A stretch of 33,726 nucleotides of DNA from Succinivibrionaceae bacterium (GCA_016284235.1 JAEEOK010000015.1:1-33726), one strand, 5' to 3'; shown: positions 9,072 to 18,018, numbered from the stretch's first letter. Numbers and translations are program-made. Notes: a model not told the origin generated them from the sequence alone.

Positions 9072-10265
9072 ATGAATTCAAAGCTTATCCTCAATCCTGA
9101 AAGGGAAAAATCGTTAAAAAGACTTCATCCTTGGGTCTTTTCAAAGGCTGTGGAAAGGATCGTAAATCCGCCTTCAAACGGAGGTGACATAAATATATAT
9201 TCAAATGATGGTACATTTCTGGCCAGAGGATCCTATTCTCCGAATTCACAGATAAGAGCAAGAATCTGGACATTTGATCAGAATGAGAAAATCAACACGG
9301 AATTTTTTATTTCAAAAATTAAAAAAGCCGCGCAGAGAAGACAGCTTCTGCTTGAAGAAAACAGTCTCTCAGCCTTTCGCATGGTAGACGCGGAATCTGA
9401 TGAGCTGCCCGGTCTTATCATCGATAAATACAATGAATTTCTTGTTCTTCAGATTCAGAGTGCAGGCTGTGAATATCACCTTAACGACATAACGGACGCC
9501 CTCAAAAAATTATATCCTGAATGCAGCATATATGAGCGTTCGGATGCCGCAGTCAGATCGAAGGAAGGTTTGGAATTGAGAAAAAGGGTAATTTCAGGAA
9601 TCGAACCTCCGGATGAAATCGAAATAACAGAAAACGGAGGAATAAAACTCCTGGTAGACATCAAGGAAGGACACAAAACCGGATATTATCTTGATCAGAG
9701 AGACAACCGCAGAATTCTGGGAAGATTCTGCAGAAACAAGAATGTTCTCAACTGCTTCTCCTATACCGGCGGGTTCTGTCTTTATGCACTCAAGGGAAGA
9801 GCTGCGTCAGTGACAAATGTTGATGTATCTCAGCCGGCGCTTGATATCGCAAAAAAGAATATTGTGATCAACCATCTTGATCCCGGCAGAGTCAGATTCA
9901 TCCGGGAAGATGTATTCAGTTTTCTGAGAAAGGAGAAAAAGAACGGCAAACAGTACGATGTGATTGTTCTCGATCCGCCAAAATTTGCTGAAAGCAGATC
10001 ACAGCTGGACAAGGCATGCCGCGGCTACAAGGATATCAATATGATAGCAGCGTCCCTACTGTCACCGGGCGGATATCTGCTGACATTCTCATGCTCCGGA
10101 CACATGACGCCGGATCTGTTTCAGAAGGTGGTAGCCGATGCATTTCTCGATGCCGGCCGGCACGGATCCATTGTGCAGTATCTCCACCAGGCCGAAGATC
10201 ATCCTGTAGCTCTGCCCTACCCTGAGGCGCTGTATCTTAAGGGACTTGTTGTAAGAGCGGACTAG
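9072..10265 (+). CDS. rlmI: 23S rRNA m5C1962 methyltransferase RlmI
   Basis: RlmI methylates C1962 of 23S rRNA using S-adenosylmethionine. I take the ATG at 9072 (397 residues; the E. coli enzyme has 396), because the protein then begins MNSKLILNPEREKSLKRLHPW, collinear with the family; the frame extends four codons upstream to a TTG. The N-terminal PUA region includes HPWVFSKAV and SQIRARIWTF. The Rossmann methyltransferase has motif I NCFSYTGGFCLYAL (about residues 225-238), LDPPKF (motif IV) and TFSCSGHM, with the catalytic Cys. There is no strong ribosome site. The gene is followed after 30 bases by gloC and may be cotranscribed with it. Confidence 0.93.
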   Translation: MNSKLILNPEREKSLKRLHPWVFSKAVERIVNPPSNGGDINIYSNDGTFLARGSYSPNSQIRARIWTFDQNEKINTEFFISKIKKAAQRRQLLLEENSLSAFRMVDAESDELPGLIIDKYNEFLVLQIQSAGCEYHLNDITDALKKLYPECSIYERSDAAVRSKEGLELRKRVISGIEPPDEIEITENGGIKLLVDIKEGHKTGYYLDQRDNRRILGRFCRNKNVLNCFSYTGGFCLYALKGRAASVTNVDVSQPALDIAKKNIVINHLDPGRVRFIREDVFSFLRKEKKNGKQYDVIVLDPPKFAESRSQLDKACRGYKDINMIAASLLSPGGYLLTFSCSGHMTPDLFQKVVADAFLDAGRHGSIVQYLHQAEDHPVALPYPEALYLKGLVVRAD

Positions 10266-10295
10266 AAAACAAAAGTAAAAGACAAGGAGTACAAA

Positions 10296-10934
10296 ATGCT
10301 GACATATGCAAGTCTGACTGTCGGAGCTTTCCAGGTTAACTGCCGCTTCATCACCAGCAAGGAAACAAAACGATGCGTAATCTGTGATCCAGGTGATAAC
10401 GCGGCAGTGATAATTAATCACGCAAGAAAAAACAATCTTGATCCGGCGGCGGTAATTCTGACTCATGGACATCTTGATCATTGCGGAGCCGCGGTGGAAG
10501 TTGCTGATGCACTTAAAATTCCTGTAATAGGACCGCACAGGAATGATGAGTTGTGGCTCTCAAATCTTGACAAGCAGGCCAAAATGTTCGGTCTGGAGTC
10601 AAAACCTGCTCTTGTACCGGATCGCTACCTGAATGACGGGGAAATTCTGGATTTAGACATTGGTGAAAAGATTCTTGTTCTCCACTGTCCCGGTCATACA
10701 CCGGGACAGGTATGTTACTACTTCAGAGAAAGCGGATTTCTGCTGTCAGGAGATGTTCTTTTTGCAGGATCCGTAGGAAGAAGCGATTTTCCAGGCGGCG
10801 ATCATGATGATCTGATAAATTCAATTAAAAATAAAATACTGATCCTTCCGGATGACACCGCTGTTCTGCCAGGACACGGCCCTGACACCACCGTAGGAGA
10901 GGAAAAAAACAGAAATCCTTACCTGTGCTACTAG
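10296..10934 (+). CDS. gloC: MBL-fold hydrolase, GloC/YcbL type (glyoxalase II-like)
   Basis: This 212-residue metallo-beta-lactamase-fold hydrolase closely follows E. coli YcbL (GloC), a type II hydroxyacylglutathione hydrolase that turns S-lactoylglutathione into lactate and glutathione. The metal motif THGHLDHCGAA (about residues 50-60) supplies the HxHxDH ligands. LHCPGHTPGQV carries the next His, SGDVLF the bridging Asp, and PGHGPDTT the last His. The start has AAGGAG six bases upstream. It is 30 bases after rlmI on the same strand. The exact substrate in this organism is not shown; if the host lacks glutathione, another thioester is possible. Confidence 0.88.
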   Translation: MLTYASLTVGAFQVNCRFITSKETKRCVICDPGDNAAVIINHARKNNLDPAAVILTHGHLDHCGAAVEVADALKIPVIGPHRNDELWLSNLDKQAKMFGLESKPALVPDRYLNDGEILDLDIGEKILVLHCPGHTPGQVCYYFRESGFLLSGDVLFAGSVGRSDFPGGDHDDLINSIKNKILILPDDTAVLPGHGPDTTVGEEKNRNPYLCY

Positions 10935-11027
10935 TTTTCTCATTTTTTTTCGCAGATCAGCCCAGCATTTCCGGATGTATGGGACAGTTCTCTGTCTAAG
11001 ACTCACCAATAATTATGAGGTCGGTAA

Positions 11028-11308
11028 GCCCTGTTTAAGACATTCTGACGTTCAGTTTCCCGACTGAATGTCAGGCGTTTTCCTGCGGGAATCGCTTCAC
11101 AACCATCATATGTATCCATGTCCAATACGCAGCCTTTAGGCATGATGTTTAAGATCCGTATATGGTAATCTGATGCTACTTACTACACAAAGAGCCTCTT
11201 TCATGATCGTAAGATCACATCCGCCAGAATCAAAGTAAAATCTTTTATCTATGATAACTTTACGATGTATCTGAAATTCACTAATCAACACTGCTCCTTA
11301 ACAGTGCC
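11028..11308 (+). mobile_element. Mini-element / IS remnant with GGCTCTGT-like ends (copy A)
   Basis: The left end reads GCCCTGTTTAAGACATTCTG and the right end, reverse-complemented, reads GGCACTGTTAAGGAGCAGTG. The right end matches the reverse-complemented right end of the element at 22944-23090 and the left end at 31517 (…AGTGTTGAT). Inside, near the right end, GATAACTTTA-GATGTATC is shared with the 22944-23090 copy and looks like the tail of a former transposase gene. No target duplication is visible. Confidence 0.5.
11045..11082 (+). terminator. Possible terminator after gloC
   Basis: An 11-bp stem with one G-U pair (CTGACGTTCAG 11045-11055 and CTGAATGTCAG 11064-11074) is followed by GCGTTTTCC. 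It is about 110 bases past gloC and inside the element remnant, so its role is uncertain. Confidence 0.35.
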
Positions 11309-11360
11309 TTATGAATTTAGGATTGAATCCAATATTTCCAACCTGATTTTGTAAAAAGCA

Positions 11361-11408
11361 AAAAAAACTCCCTCTGTCAAACAAATTAAATTGCTGGATC
11401 ATCGGGAG
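11361..11408 (-). terminator. Probable terminator of fabB
   Basis: On the minus strand CTCCC (11404-11408) pairs with GGGAG (11368-11372) around a long, partly pairable loop and is followed by a run of T. It lies 25 bases past the fabB stop. Confidence 0.5.
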
Positions 11409-11432
11409 ATTTTCAATGTAAAGTAAAAAAAA

Positions 11433-12641
11433 TTAGAGTGAAGAAAATACTAATGATGCGTTGGTACCGCCGAAACCGAAACTGTTGGACATAACGGTTT
11501 TAAGACTGACTTCCATCGGTGATGTAACAAGAGGCAGATTTTCAAATTCATCTCCTCTTTTGAAAACATTAATGGAAGGGGCGATGAACCCGTTGGTCAG
11601 CATAAGAAGGGAGTATATAGCCTCCTGCACCCCGGCGGCACCGAGTGAATGGCCGGTCATGGACTTTGTGGAAGAAAAGTAAGGGATGTGATCACCAAAT
11701 ACATTTTTTATAGCTTCCACTTCCTTGACATCACCCACTTTCGTTGATGTTCCATGCGTATTGATATAATCAACAGGATCCTTCAGTCCCCTTGCAGCCA
11801 TCTGCATACATCTTGCTGCACCCTCACCGGAAGGTGCCACCATGTCATAACCGTCTGAAGTTGCTCCATACCCGGTTATTTCCGCATATATTTTGGCTCC
11901 GCGCCTGACGGCATGCTCATATTCCTCTACAACAACCATACCGCCACCACCGGCTATAACAAAACCATCACGATCCGCATCAAACGGGCGTGAAGCTGAC
12001 TCCGGTGTTTCATTGTACTTGGTGGACAATGCGCCCATACCGTCAAAAAGACAGGCAAGAGACCATGAAAGTTCTTCACCACCGCCTGCAAAAACTATAT
12101 CCTGTTTATCAAGAATGATCTGTTCATACGCATTACCAATACAATGAGCTGAAGTCGAGCAGGCAGAACTGATGGAATAATTGACACCCTTGATATGAAA
12201 AGGAGTGGAAAGGCAGGCTGACGTGGTAGATCCCATAGTTCTTGTAACCATATATGGACCTATTCTCTTTACCCCCTTGGTACGAAGTATATCGCAAGCC
12301 TCGACCTGATTAACAGAAGAAGCTCCTCCTGATCCGCAAATAAGTCCTGTTCTCTCATTTGAGACCATATCTTCAGAAAGTCCTGCATCGTCAATGGCCT
12401 GTTTCATCGAAAGATATGCATATGCTGATGCCATTCCCATAAAACGAAGGATCTTACGGTCAATCATCTCTTCTACGGCAAGTTTAACATTGCCCCAGAC
12501 ATGTGATCTCATTCCGTGATCTGCAAATTCCTGCGAATAAGTAATCCCGGAAATTCCATTTTTTAATGAATGCAACACTTCAGCAACATTGTTACCTATA
12601 CTTGAAATTATGCCAAGTCCCGTTATAACTGCTCTTTTCAT
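11433..12641 (-). CDS. fabB: Beta-ketoacyl-ACP synthase I (FabB)
   Basis: FabB condenses malonyl-ACP with acyl-ACP and is needed to elongate unsaturated fatty acids. The 402-residue protein starts [18 protein letters not shown], as in FabB/FabF. The catalytic Cys lies in [10 protein letters not shown] (about residues 158-167), the first His in [11 protein letters not shown], and the Lys and second His in [15 protein letters not shown]. The [17 protein letters not shown] context favours FabB over FabF. It is a single gene on its strand, with a terminator downstream and a perfect 17-bp palindrome 29 bases before the start codon that may be an operator. The ribosome site is weak (AGAG). Confidence 0.93.
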   Translation of the reverse strand: MKRAVITGLGIISSIGNNVAEVLHSLKNGISGITYSQEFADHGMRSHVWGNVKLAVEEMIDRKILRFMGMASAYAYLSMKQAIDDAGLSEDMVSNERTGLICGSGGASSVNQVEACDILRTKGVKRIGPYMVTRTMGSTTSACLSTPFHIKGVNYSISSACSTSAHCIGNAYEQIILDKQDIVFAGGGEELSWSLACLFDGMGALSTKYNETPESASRPFDADRDGFVIAGGGGMVVVEEYEHAVRRGAKIYAEITGYGATSDGYDMVAPSGEGAARCMQMAARGLKDPVDYINTHGTSTKVGDVKEVEAIKNVFGDHIPYFSSTKSMTGHSLGAAGVQEAIYSLLMLTNGFIAPSINVFKRGDEFENLPLVTSPMEVSLKTVMSNSFGFGGTNASLVFSSL

Positions 12642-12669
12642 TCAATCGTACTCTATGTATCAGTTAGTA

Positions 12670-12686
12670 AATGGTCACTGACCATT
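12670..12686. promoter_or_regulatory. 17-bp palindrome upstream of fabB
   Basis: AATGGTCA-C-TGACCATT is a perfect 8+1+8 palindrome, 29 bases from the fabB ATG. It holds the half-sites TGGTC and GACCA, the same halves as in the GntR-type FadR box, but separated by three bases instead of one. A repressor or activator site is inferred; the protein is unknown. Confidence 0.5.
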
Positions 12687-13444
12687 AGTATCAAAATCAA
12701 TAACGTTAAGCATATTACCAATAATTTTTATTGATTAACATCCTTATCAACCATTTTCCTTGATGAACCAAAACTTCAAAATCATATGGATCACAAACTC
12801 ATATCATCTCAAAACCCTAGACGTTTTAATTGATTTGACAGGATGCGAACAGTTTGAAGTTCAACCCCTAAGGTTTATTATATTTCAATATAAGGAAAAT
12901 TAATTTGACTCGTTTTAAGTTTACAGGAAAAAAAAACGAATTAACAGAAAGACTGGTACTGCTTCAATAAACCGGAACACACGATACATGAAAATCTTCA
13001 GGTAAGAAAAAAGGTTCTTTGCTGAAACTAGTTGAACATATCCAGGATGATTTATTTCAAATAAGCGGAACTCACCGACATTGAAAAATGATTTCCTGCA
13101 CGGCTCAGAATTAACCCGTTGCTATCGCGTCTAACCAGTTGATACTCAAGTCTGTGTCCGTATAGTTACCGGCGCTGACTCCGAAATGCAATTTCTACTG
13201 GAGTGAACACTCCAGGCCAGAGTTAAACGGTCTGATCAGCGTTATCCCAACCTGTATTGGCAAAGCCGCTCAGAATCAGACAGCTGGAATTACGTTTACA
13301 TTTTTGAAAACTGAAAAACATTTCTATTCCATACTCCCGCAGTCTAACTTGATGACAATAACTGAAACATCAGACATTTATTTTTTTTCTGATATCATTG
13401 TCACTGCGAAACAGCCGAATAAACCAGCAACCTGAACCAGAAAG
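12687..13444. other. Long intergenic region with a repeat copy
   Basis: No gene is supported in this stretch. It contains a repeat shared in opposite orientation with 27061-27214, a perfect 18-bp palindrome at 13198-13215, and an imperfect hairpin (TGACAAT/ATTGTCA, 13353-13403) shortly before mnmD. Short frames here do not resemble known proteins and are broken by stops. Confidence 0.5.
13100..13267 (-). repeat. Dispersed decayed repeat, copy 1
   Basis: Read on the minus strand, 13243 to 13100 aligns over about 145 bases with 27061-27214 on the plus strand. Shared blocks include AACTCTGG, GGAGTGTT, GGTAACTAT, TTGAGTATCAA and TAATTCTGA. Beyond it, at 13267, the minus strand begins GGCTTTGCCAATACAGGTTG, reminiscent of the GGCTCTGT ends of the IS remnants. 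The copy contains the palindrome CTGGAGTG-AA-CACTCCAG. Confidence 0.55.
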
Positions 13445-14188
13445 ATGAATAATGAAACAGAAAAATACCGCTTTGCATCCATAGACTGGAGCGATCCGTT
13501 AAATCCAAGATCAAAAATCTTCAACGATATTTATTTTTCTTCAAGCGGAGGCGAAGGGGAAACAATACACACTTTTCTTAACGGGAACAACCTTGGGGAA
13601 AGACTCGGAGAACTGCCGCCGGGCAGTTCATTTCTTATAGCAGAAACAGGCTTCGGAACCGGATCCAACCTGCTGATACTGCTTGAGGAGTATTCTTCTC
13701 TCATAAGAAGCAAAGGACTGAAACTTACATATTTGAGCTTTGAAAAATATCCTCTTCACCCTGACGATATGTCAAAAGCCCACACAAATTTCGCCTGCAG
13801 ATCAGATGTACTGCCGGAGTTTCTTGAAAAATACGCCTGCTCCGACTTCAGCAGAAGAGAAATAGTTTTTTATCTTTCAGATCTTGCGGCTGTAAAAATT
13901 TTTTTAGGTGATATCAGCTCGCATCTTGCAGATTTTTCCGTAATTTTCAAGAAAAGCATCAATGCTTGGTTTCTCGACGGATACTCACCTTCCTGCAATC
14001 CGGATCTCTGGACAGATGAACTTTTTTCGACAATGAAAACAACAGCAGCTCCTGACTGTACACTCGCAACATATACTGTCTCGGGCACTGTAAGACGCGG
14101 ACTTGCCGCAGCAGGATTTGAAATAAAAAAAGTACCGGGATTCGGCCGGAAAAAAGAAATGTGCAGAGGATGGATTAAATCATCCTAA
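13445..14188 (+). CDS. mnmD: Stand-alone MnmD/MnmC-N tRNA methyltransferase
   Basis: This 247-residue protein matches the N-terminal methyltransferase domain (DUF752/Methyltransf_30) of the bifunctional MnmC. That domain converts nm5(s2)U34 to mnm5(s2)U34 in tRNA using S-adenosylmethionine. Seen motifs are DIYFSSSGGEGET near the N-terminus, AETGFGTGSNLL (SAM-binding motif I, about residues 65-76), SFEKYPL, DAWFLDGY-like AWFLDGYSPSCNPDLW (catalytic Asp region), and the C-terminal PGFGRKKEM. E. coli MnmC continues into an FAD oxidoreductase domain, but here the gene ends and no remnant follows. The ribosome site is poor (AGAAAG). It converges with the asnA-DUF922 unit. Confidence 0.85.
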   Translation: MNNETEKYRFASIDWSDPLNPRSKIFNDIYFSSSGGEGETIHTFLNGNNLGERLGELPPGSSFLIAETGFGTGSNLLILLEEYSSLIRSKGLKLTYLSFEKYPLHPDDMSKAHTNFACRSDVLPEFLEKYACSDFSRREIVFYLSDLAAVKIFLGDISSHLADFSVIFKKSINAWFLDGYSPSCNPDLWTDELFSTMKTTAAPDCTLATYTVSGTVRRGLAAAGFEIKKVPGFGRKKEMCRGWIKSS

Positions 14189-14305
14189 ACACGAAAAGAA
14201 AATAAGCAAAATGCACCACTGGCTCCCATCCAAATCAGATATGTCCCGAAACATTGCATTCAGGACAGCATCAGTTTCAAATGCACCAGCACGCAGATGC
14301 AAAAT

Positions 14306-15055
14306 TCACTTTCTTTTCCTATCTGAACGATTTACTTTTCCGCGGCTGTCTTTGGCTTCATTATTTTTTGCTGTTTCTTCTGTCACGGTTTCTGACATCT
14401 GTTCAGGACGATTAGAATAGAAATCAGGATAATCAAGACTCTTATAGTCTTTTCCGTAATTGGTTTCAAGAGCAAGGGCATTGATTTCGTTTGCCGAAGC
14501 CTGCAGATGAGCCCCTCCCATATCATTGATTTTCTTTCTTAGCTCGTCGCACTTTCTTGTGGGACGGATATTCTCCAGTTCCGTTTTGAAATTATCGAGA
14601 TGCCTGAGGATAATTTTTCGATTCTCGGCCTGATACATATTGGCTGACTCTATAAAAGAATCCCATTTCTCCATATCAGTCTGGGATGTGTCCTCAGGAA
14701 AGTCCCATAAAGGCAGCGTAAATACAGTTCTGTTGATAATCTTCACTCCGTGGAGGTAGCACATATGCGTCCTCTGCTCTGCACTTATCTGCCAGTCCAC
14801 ATCAATGGAGAGTTTGGAAAGAGCCTTAATGCCGCTGTCACCGTCTGGAGCCTTATCAAGAATAACGTCTCCCAGTCCGTCAACAGAAGAATCAATATGG
14901 TACGGGGAATTTCTGATATCCTGATCGATTTCCACCTTGACATGATCATACTTCATCGGAAGTTCACGATCATATTCTTCAAAATCATCAGCTGCCGTCA
15001 CCATTGATGATGACAGCAGCCAGAAGAATAAAAATGTAGCTGATTTAAAATTCAT
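14306..15055 (-). CDS. Secreted DUF922-like protein lacking the HExxH motif
   Basis: I use the ATG at 15055 (249 residues); a TTG lies one codon upstream. A signal peptide is clear (FLFFWLLSSSMVTAA). The middle resembles DUF922, a family of predicted secreted zinc proteases: DVDWQISAEQ, a Cys in MCYLHGVKI, FTLPLWDF, then WDSFIESA, and later the CDELRKKIND segment and a YGKDY tail. Where DUF922 members carry HExxH after the W-x-x-F helix, this protein reads MYQAENRK, with no His. It may therefore be a non-catalytic relative. The C-terminal 30 residues are highly charged. The gene starts 22 bases after asnA on the same strand and is probably cotranscribed with it. The family call is from memory of its pattern. 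Confidence 0.6.
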   Translation of the reverse strand: MNFKSATFLFFWLLSSSMVTAADDFEEYDRELPMKYDHVKVEIDQDIRNSPYHIDSSVDGLGDVILDKAPDGDSGIKALSKLSIDVDWQISAEQRTHMCYLHGVKIINRTVFTLPLWDFPEDTSQTDMEKWDSFIESANMYQAENRKIILRHLDNFKTELENIRPTRKCDELRKKINDMGGAHLQASANEINALALETNYGKDYKSLDYPDFYSNRPEQMSETVTEETAKNNEAKDSRGKVNRSDRKRK

Positions 15056-15077
15056 CAATTAACCAAAAAAAGAAAGG

Positions 15078-16115
15078 CTAAATAAGATGCATTCCAAGTT
15101 CACTGCACTCGCGGCGCATCTCTTCAGGCCATATGCTTGCCTGAATCTCACCTATGTGCCCCTTATGCAGAAGAACCATACACAGACGGCTCTGACCGAT
15201 GCCTCCGCCAATACTGAGAGGAAGATCATTATTCAGCAGTTTTTTATGAAAATACAATTCTTTACGTTCCTCCTTGCCTTCAATTTCCAGCTGTCTGAGG
15301 AGAGCTTCACGATCTACACGTATACCCATGGATGAAAGTTCAAAGGAGCGGTTTAGAATAGGATACCAAATTAGTATGTCACCGTTAAGTCCTATCTGAC
15401 CGTTTTCTCCCTTGCTTGACCAGTCATCATAATCAGGAGCGCGACCATCATGCTTTTCTCCATTGCTGAGACGGCCGCCGATACCCATCAGGAAAACTGC
15501 ACCGTATTTTTTGCAAATCTCATCCTCACGCTCCTTAGGAGAAAGGTTCGGATACATTTTCAGAAGATCTTCACTGTGAATAAATGTAATTTTTTCAGGA
15601 AGAAACGGCTTCAGCTGCGGATATGTTTCACAGGTAAGATATTCAGTGCGGCGGATGGCTGCGTAGATACGCTCCACGACATTCTTCAGATAGGCAACTG
15701 TACGCTGCTCAGCTGTAATCACAGCCTCCCAGTCCCACTGATCCACATAAAGAGAATGAAGGTTATCAAGTTCCTCATCTGCTCTGATGGCGTTCATATC
15801 AGTGTATATGCCGTAACCGGGCTCAATGTGATATTCACCGAGAGTCAGACGCTTCCATTTAGCTAAAGAATGAACAACTTCTGCAACAGAATCATTCAGA
15901 TCCTTTATAGGAAATGACACCGGACGCTCAACTCCGTTCAAATCATCGTTGATACCGAGACCGCGAAGAACAAACAATGGTGCGGTAACACGGCGAAGAC
16001 GGAGTTCGGTAGACAGATTAGCCTGAAAAAAGTCCTTGATCCTCTTAATACCCTGTTCTGTCTGCCTTACATCCAGCAGTTGTTCATATCCATGAGGTTT
16101 AATAACTTTACTCAT
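15078..16115 (-). CDS. asnA: Aspartate-ammonia ligase (asparagine synthetase A)
   Basis: AsnA makes asparagine from aspartate, ammonia and ATP. I prefer the ATG at 16115 (345 residues; E. coli has 330), which follows AGAGGA; another ATG seven codons upstream has no ribosome site. The class II aaRS-like fold is visible: VVHSLAKWKRLTLG (about residues 80-93), LHSLYVDQWDWE, FIHSEDLL, GIGGRLSNGEKHD, RAPDYDDWS, GLNGDILIW, FELSSMGIRVD and the C-terminal GGGIGQSRLCM motif. All match AsnA rather than AsnB. The DUF922-like gene follows 22 bases later. The upstream region is very AT-rich. Confidence 0.95.
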   Translation of the reverse strand: MSKVIKPHGYEQLLDVRQTEQGIKRIKDFFQANLSTELRLRRVTAPLFVLRGLGINDDLNGVERPVSFPIKDLNDSVAEVVHSLAKWKRLTLGEYHIEPGYGIYTDMNAIRADEELDNLHSLYVDQWDWEAVITAEQRTVAYLKNVVERIYAAIRRTEYLTCETYPQLKPFLPEKITFIHSEDLLKMYPNLSPKEREDEICKKYGAVFLMGIGGRLSNGEKHDGRAPDYDDWSSKGENGQIGLNGDILIWYPILNRSFELSSMGIRVDREALLRQLEIEGKEERKELYFHKKLLNNDLPLSIGGGIGQSRLCMVLLHKGHIGEIQASIWPEEMRRECSELGMHLI

Positions 16116-16772
16116 ATCAAAACATATCCTCTTCATTTACTTTTTTTAAATCGGGTAAAATCCTGTCAAAAGGATTTTTGCTTTCTTTTAAACTTAATAA
16201 AATTACAATTTATAATGATTTTAGAATAACTTATTAAGTATTACAATTTCAAACCTTAAAAAATTAACATTATAAAGTATTAAACTATCTGGCTCTGCAT
16301 TCAGTTCCTGTCTAGACAACAGATCGCAGCACTTTGCCGCCGCAGGCAGATAGCAGAATAATAAACCACAGACAAGCACCGGTAAAACCATACTCTGCAT
16401 TACTTCACGGCATTAAACCGCGGAACCGGCGGATTAAAAAACAAAATTACCAGGCTGCAAACCCCTGCCGCCATATTATACAGGATCATCCCTTGAAATC
16501 CCCACGAGACTTTTAACTGAAATGTTTCCTCACGATATCTCAGCCTGTAAAAGAGCTGCAGTCTGCCCTAAAATGAAGCATCGGCAAAAATTGACAGACA
16601 GTTCAAAAAAACAGACAGCATAAAGTTCTGATTGAATCAGATACACTCAGGCTGCATCAAATATCGACGTCGGACTCATACTTCAAAGCAGCACAGTGTA
16701 AAACATACCATCTATGTGATATACTCACCTCGGTATTTAATCGCAGCAAACCGGAAGATAAAAGGAGGCAGC
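16116..16772. other. asnA-corA divergent intergenic region
   Basis: About 650 bases without a supported gene. The part next to asnA (16140-16290) is strongly AT-rich and probably holds its promoter. Nearer corA there is an open frame upstream of the corA ATG, but it does not resemble CorA and lacks a ribosome site. I see no tRNA or riboswitch such as an M-box. Confidence 0.5.
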
Positions 16773-17720
16773 ATGATCACAGCATATCTGTTGGAAAATA
16801 ACGTGATAGACGTGATACAGCTCAACTCCAGCGATACGCTTCCGGAGCATGTTATATGGCTTGATGCATACGCCCCGGACGATGATGAAAGACTATGGCT
16901 CAAAAATCTGTTCATCAGTGACGTACCGGAAGAGGAAGAGCTTGATGATATCGAAGCATCCTCACGTTTCTATCAGGATAAGGAAGGCGTGCATATTCTT
17001 TCTCTCTTTCCTCAGCGCATAGGTAACGAAACCCGAGGTGTAAACGTATCCTTCACTCTGCGCGACGGCATCCTGCTTTCATTCCGTGAGGAAGACATTG
17101 GTGTCGTAAGACTGCTTCGCCACTACATGCGCCACAATCAGATCGAAATACACAATGCCCTGGATATTCTTCTTGAGCTTCAGGATCTTAAAGTCGAATA
17201 TCTGTCAGATCTTATCGAGGACGGGTACGGAGCACTGGAGGAAACTTCCGATCAGGTTCTCAACGGCGAAGAGATACAGGGAATGCTCAGAGAGCTTATT
17301 TTTCAGGAGCAGACAAATACCCAGATTCATCTTGCCCTGGGCGATACCAGAAGAGCGCTCAGATATGTCCTCAAGGTGTATTCAAATCAGATAGAACCGA
17401 ATGCGAGGAATGAAATTGAAGAAGTACTTTCAGATATTGAATCCCTGCTTCCCCATACCCAGTTTTTATTTGACAAAATCAATTTCCAGCTTGAAGCTGC
17501 AATGGGTGTTACCGGTCTGCAGCAGAACAGCATAATCAAGATTTTTTCCGTAGCAGCTGTTGTGTTCATGCCTCCAACATGGATTGCATCAATATACGGA
17601 ATGAACTTTCAGCATATTCCTGAACTTGAATGGCTTTACGGCTATCCGTTCTCCATAACTATGATGATAATTTCAGCCTTTGCAACCTACCTGTTTTTCA
17701 AGAAAAAAGGATGGTTGTGA
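16773..17720 (+). CDS. corA: Magnesium/cobalt transporter CorA
   Basis: CorA is the homopentameric inner-membrane Mg2+ (Co2+, Ni2+) channel. I start at the ATG at 16773, behind AAAGGAGG, giving 315 residues against 316 in E. coli; the frame runs 47 codons further upstream without family similarity. The N-terminal cytoplasmic domain contains ELDDIEASSRFYQD and VSFTLRDG; the long stalk helix ends SLLPHTQFLFDKINFQLEAAMG. Two C-terminal membrane helices follow: IIKIFSVAAVVFMPPTWIAS, then the signature YGMNF and the last helix ending FFKKKGWL. It is flanked by long intergenic regions and appears to be transcribed alone. Confidence 0.96.
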   Translation: MITAYLLENNVIDVIQLNSSDTLPEHVIWLDAYAPDDDERLWLKNLFISDVPEEEELDDIEASSRFYQDKEGVHILSLFPQRIGNETRGVNVSFTLRDGILLSFREEDIGVVRLLRHYMRHNQIEIHNALDILLELQDLKVEYLSDLIEDGYGALEETSDQVLNGEEIQGMLRELIFQEQTNTQIHLALGDTRRALRYVLKVYSNQIEPNARNEIEEVLSDIESLLPHTQFLFDKINFQLEAAMGVTGLQQNSIIKIFSVAAVVFMPPTWIASIYGMNFQHIPELEWLYGYPFSITMMIISAFATYLFFKKKGWL

Positions 17721-18018
17721 TCCTGCGGCAGGAATCATACCCCCCTGACAGCTCCATCTGAGAATTTTTCGGTTGTTTCTCCGAATGTCAGACTCGGGCA
17801 TTACTTTCAGATGCTTCGAATCAGCGCAGAATAACATCTGTTAAAAGCACGTACAGCAATTGCTCCTGCGAGTGTTGAAAAACATCCAGTTTGATTTTAG
17901 GATCCTGTCATCTCCCGGAGAGTGCTAAAAACAGACCAAAATTTCATTCTCCATCAGCCTGTCTTGTCTCTTCTCATTTGCGGATGTTAAAAACATGGGT
18001 TTTATCTGCCGCATGGAG
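17721..18018. other. corA-asnS intergenic region
   Basis: About 300 bases with no gene. TCCTGC-G-GCAGGA lies right after corA but lacks a T-run, so it is a doubtful terminator. A TTCGAATC at about 17816 resembles a tRNA T-loop by chance; no cloverleaf can be built around it. Confidence 0.4.

Larger units (their letters stand above)
10935..11432. other. Intergenic region with a decayed mobile-element remnant
   Basis: No intact gene is present. It holds a possible terminator for gloC, a 281-bp element with imperfect GGCTCTGT-type inverted ends (11028-11308), and the fabB terminator at the right. Confidence 0.6.

Noticed and set aside
15450..15866. 138-codon plus frame inside asnA and similar long antisense frames in metK, gltA, sucC, kdsB and the DUF2339-like gene
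   Set aside because: They are shadows of strongly supported genes on the other strand or in another frame, without ribosome sites or family motifs.
16632..16772. N-terminal extension of corA
   Set aside because: The ATG at 16773 has a near-perfect ribosome site and gives the normal CorA length; the upstream residues show no family similarity.
17724..17736. TCCTGC-G-GCAGGA after corA as terminator
   Set aside because: It has no T-run and the loop would be too small; the palindrome is short and GC-rich.
17814..17825. TTCGAATC resembling a tRNA T-loop
   Set aside because: No acceptor, D or anticodon stems can be formed around it.
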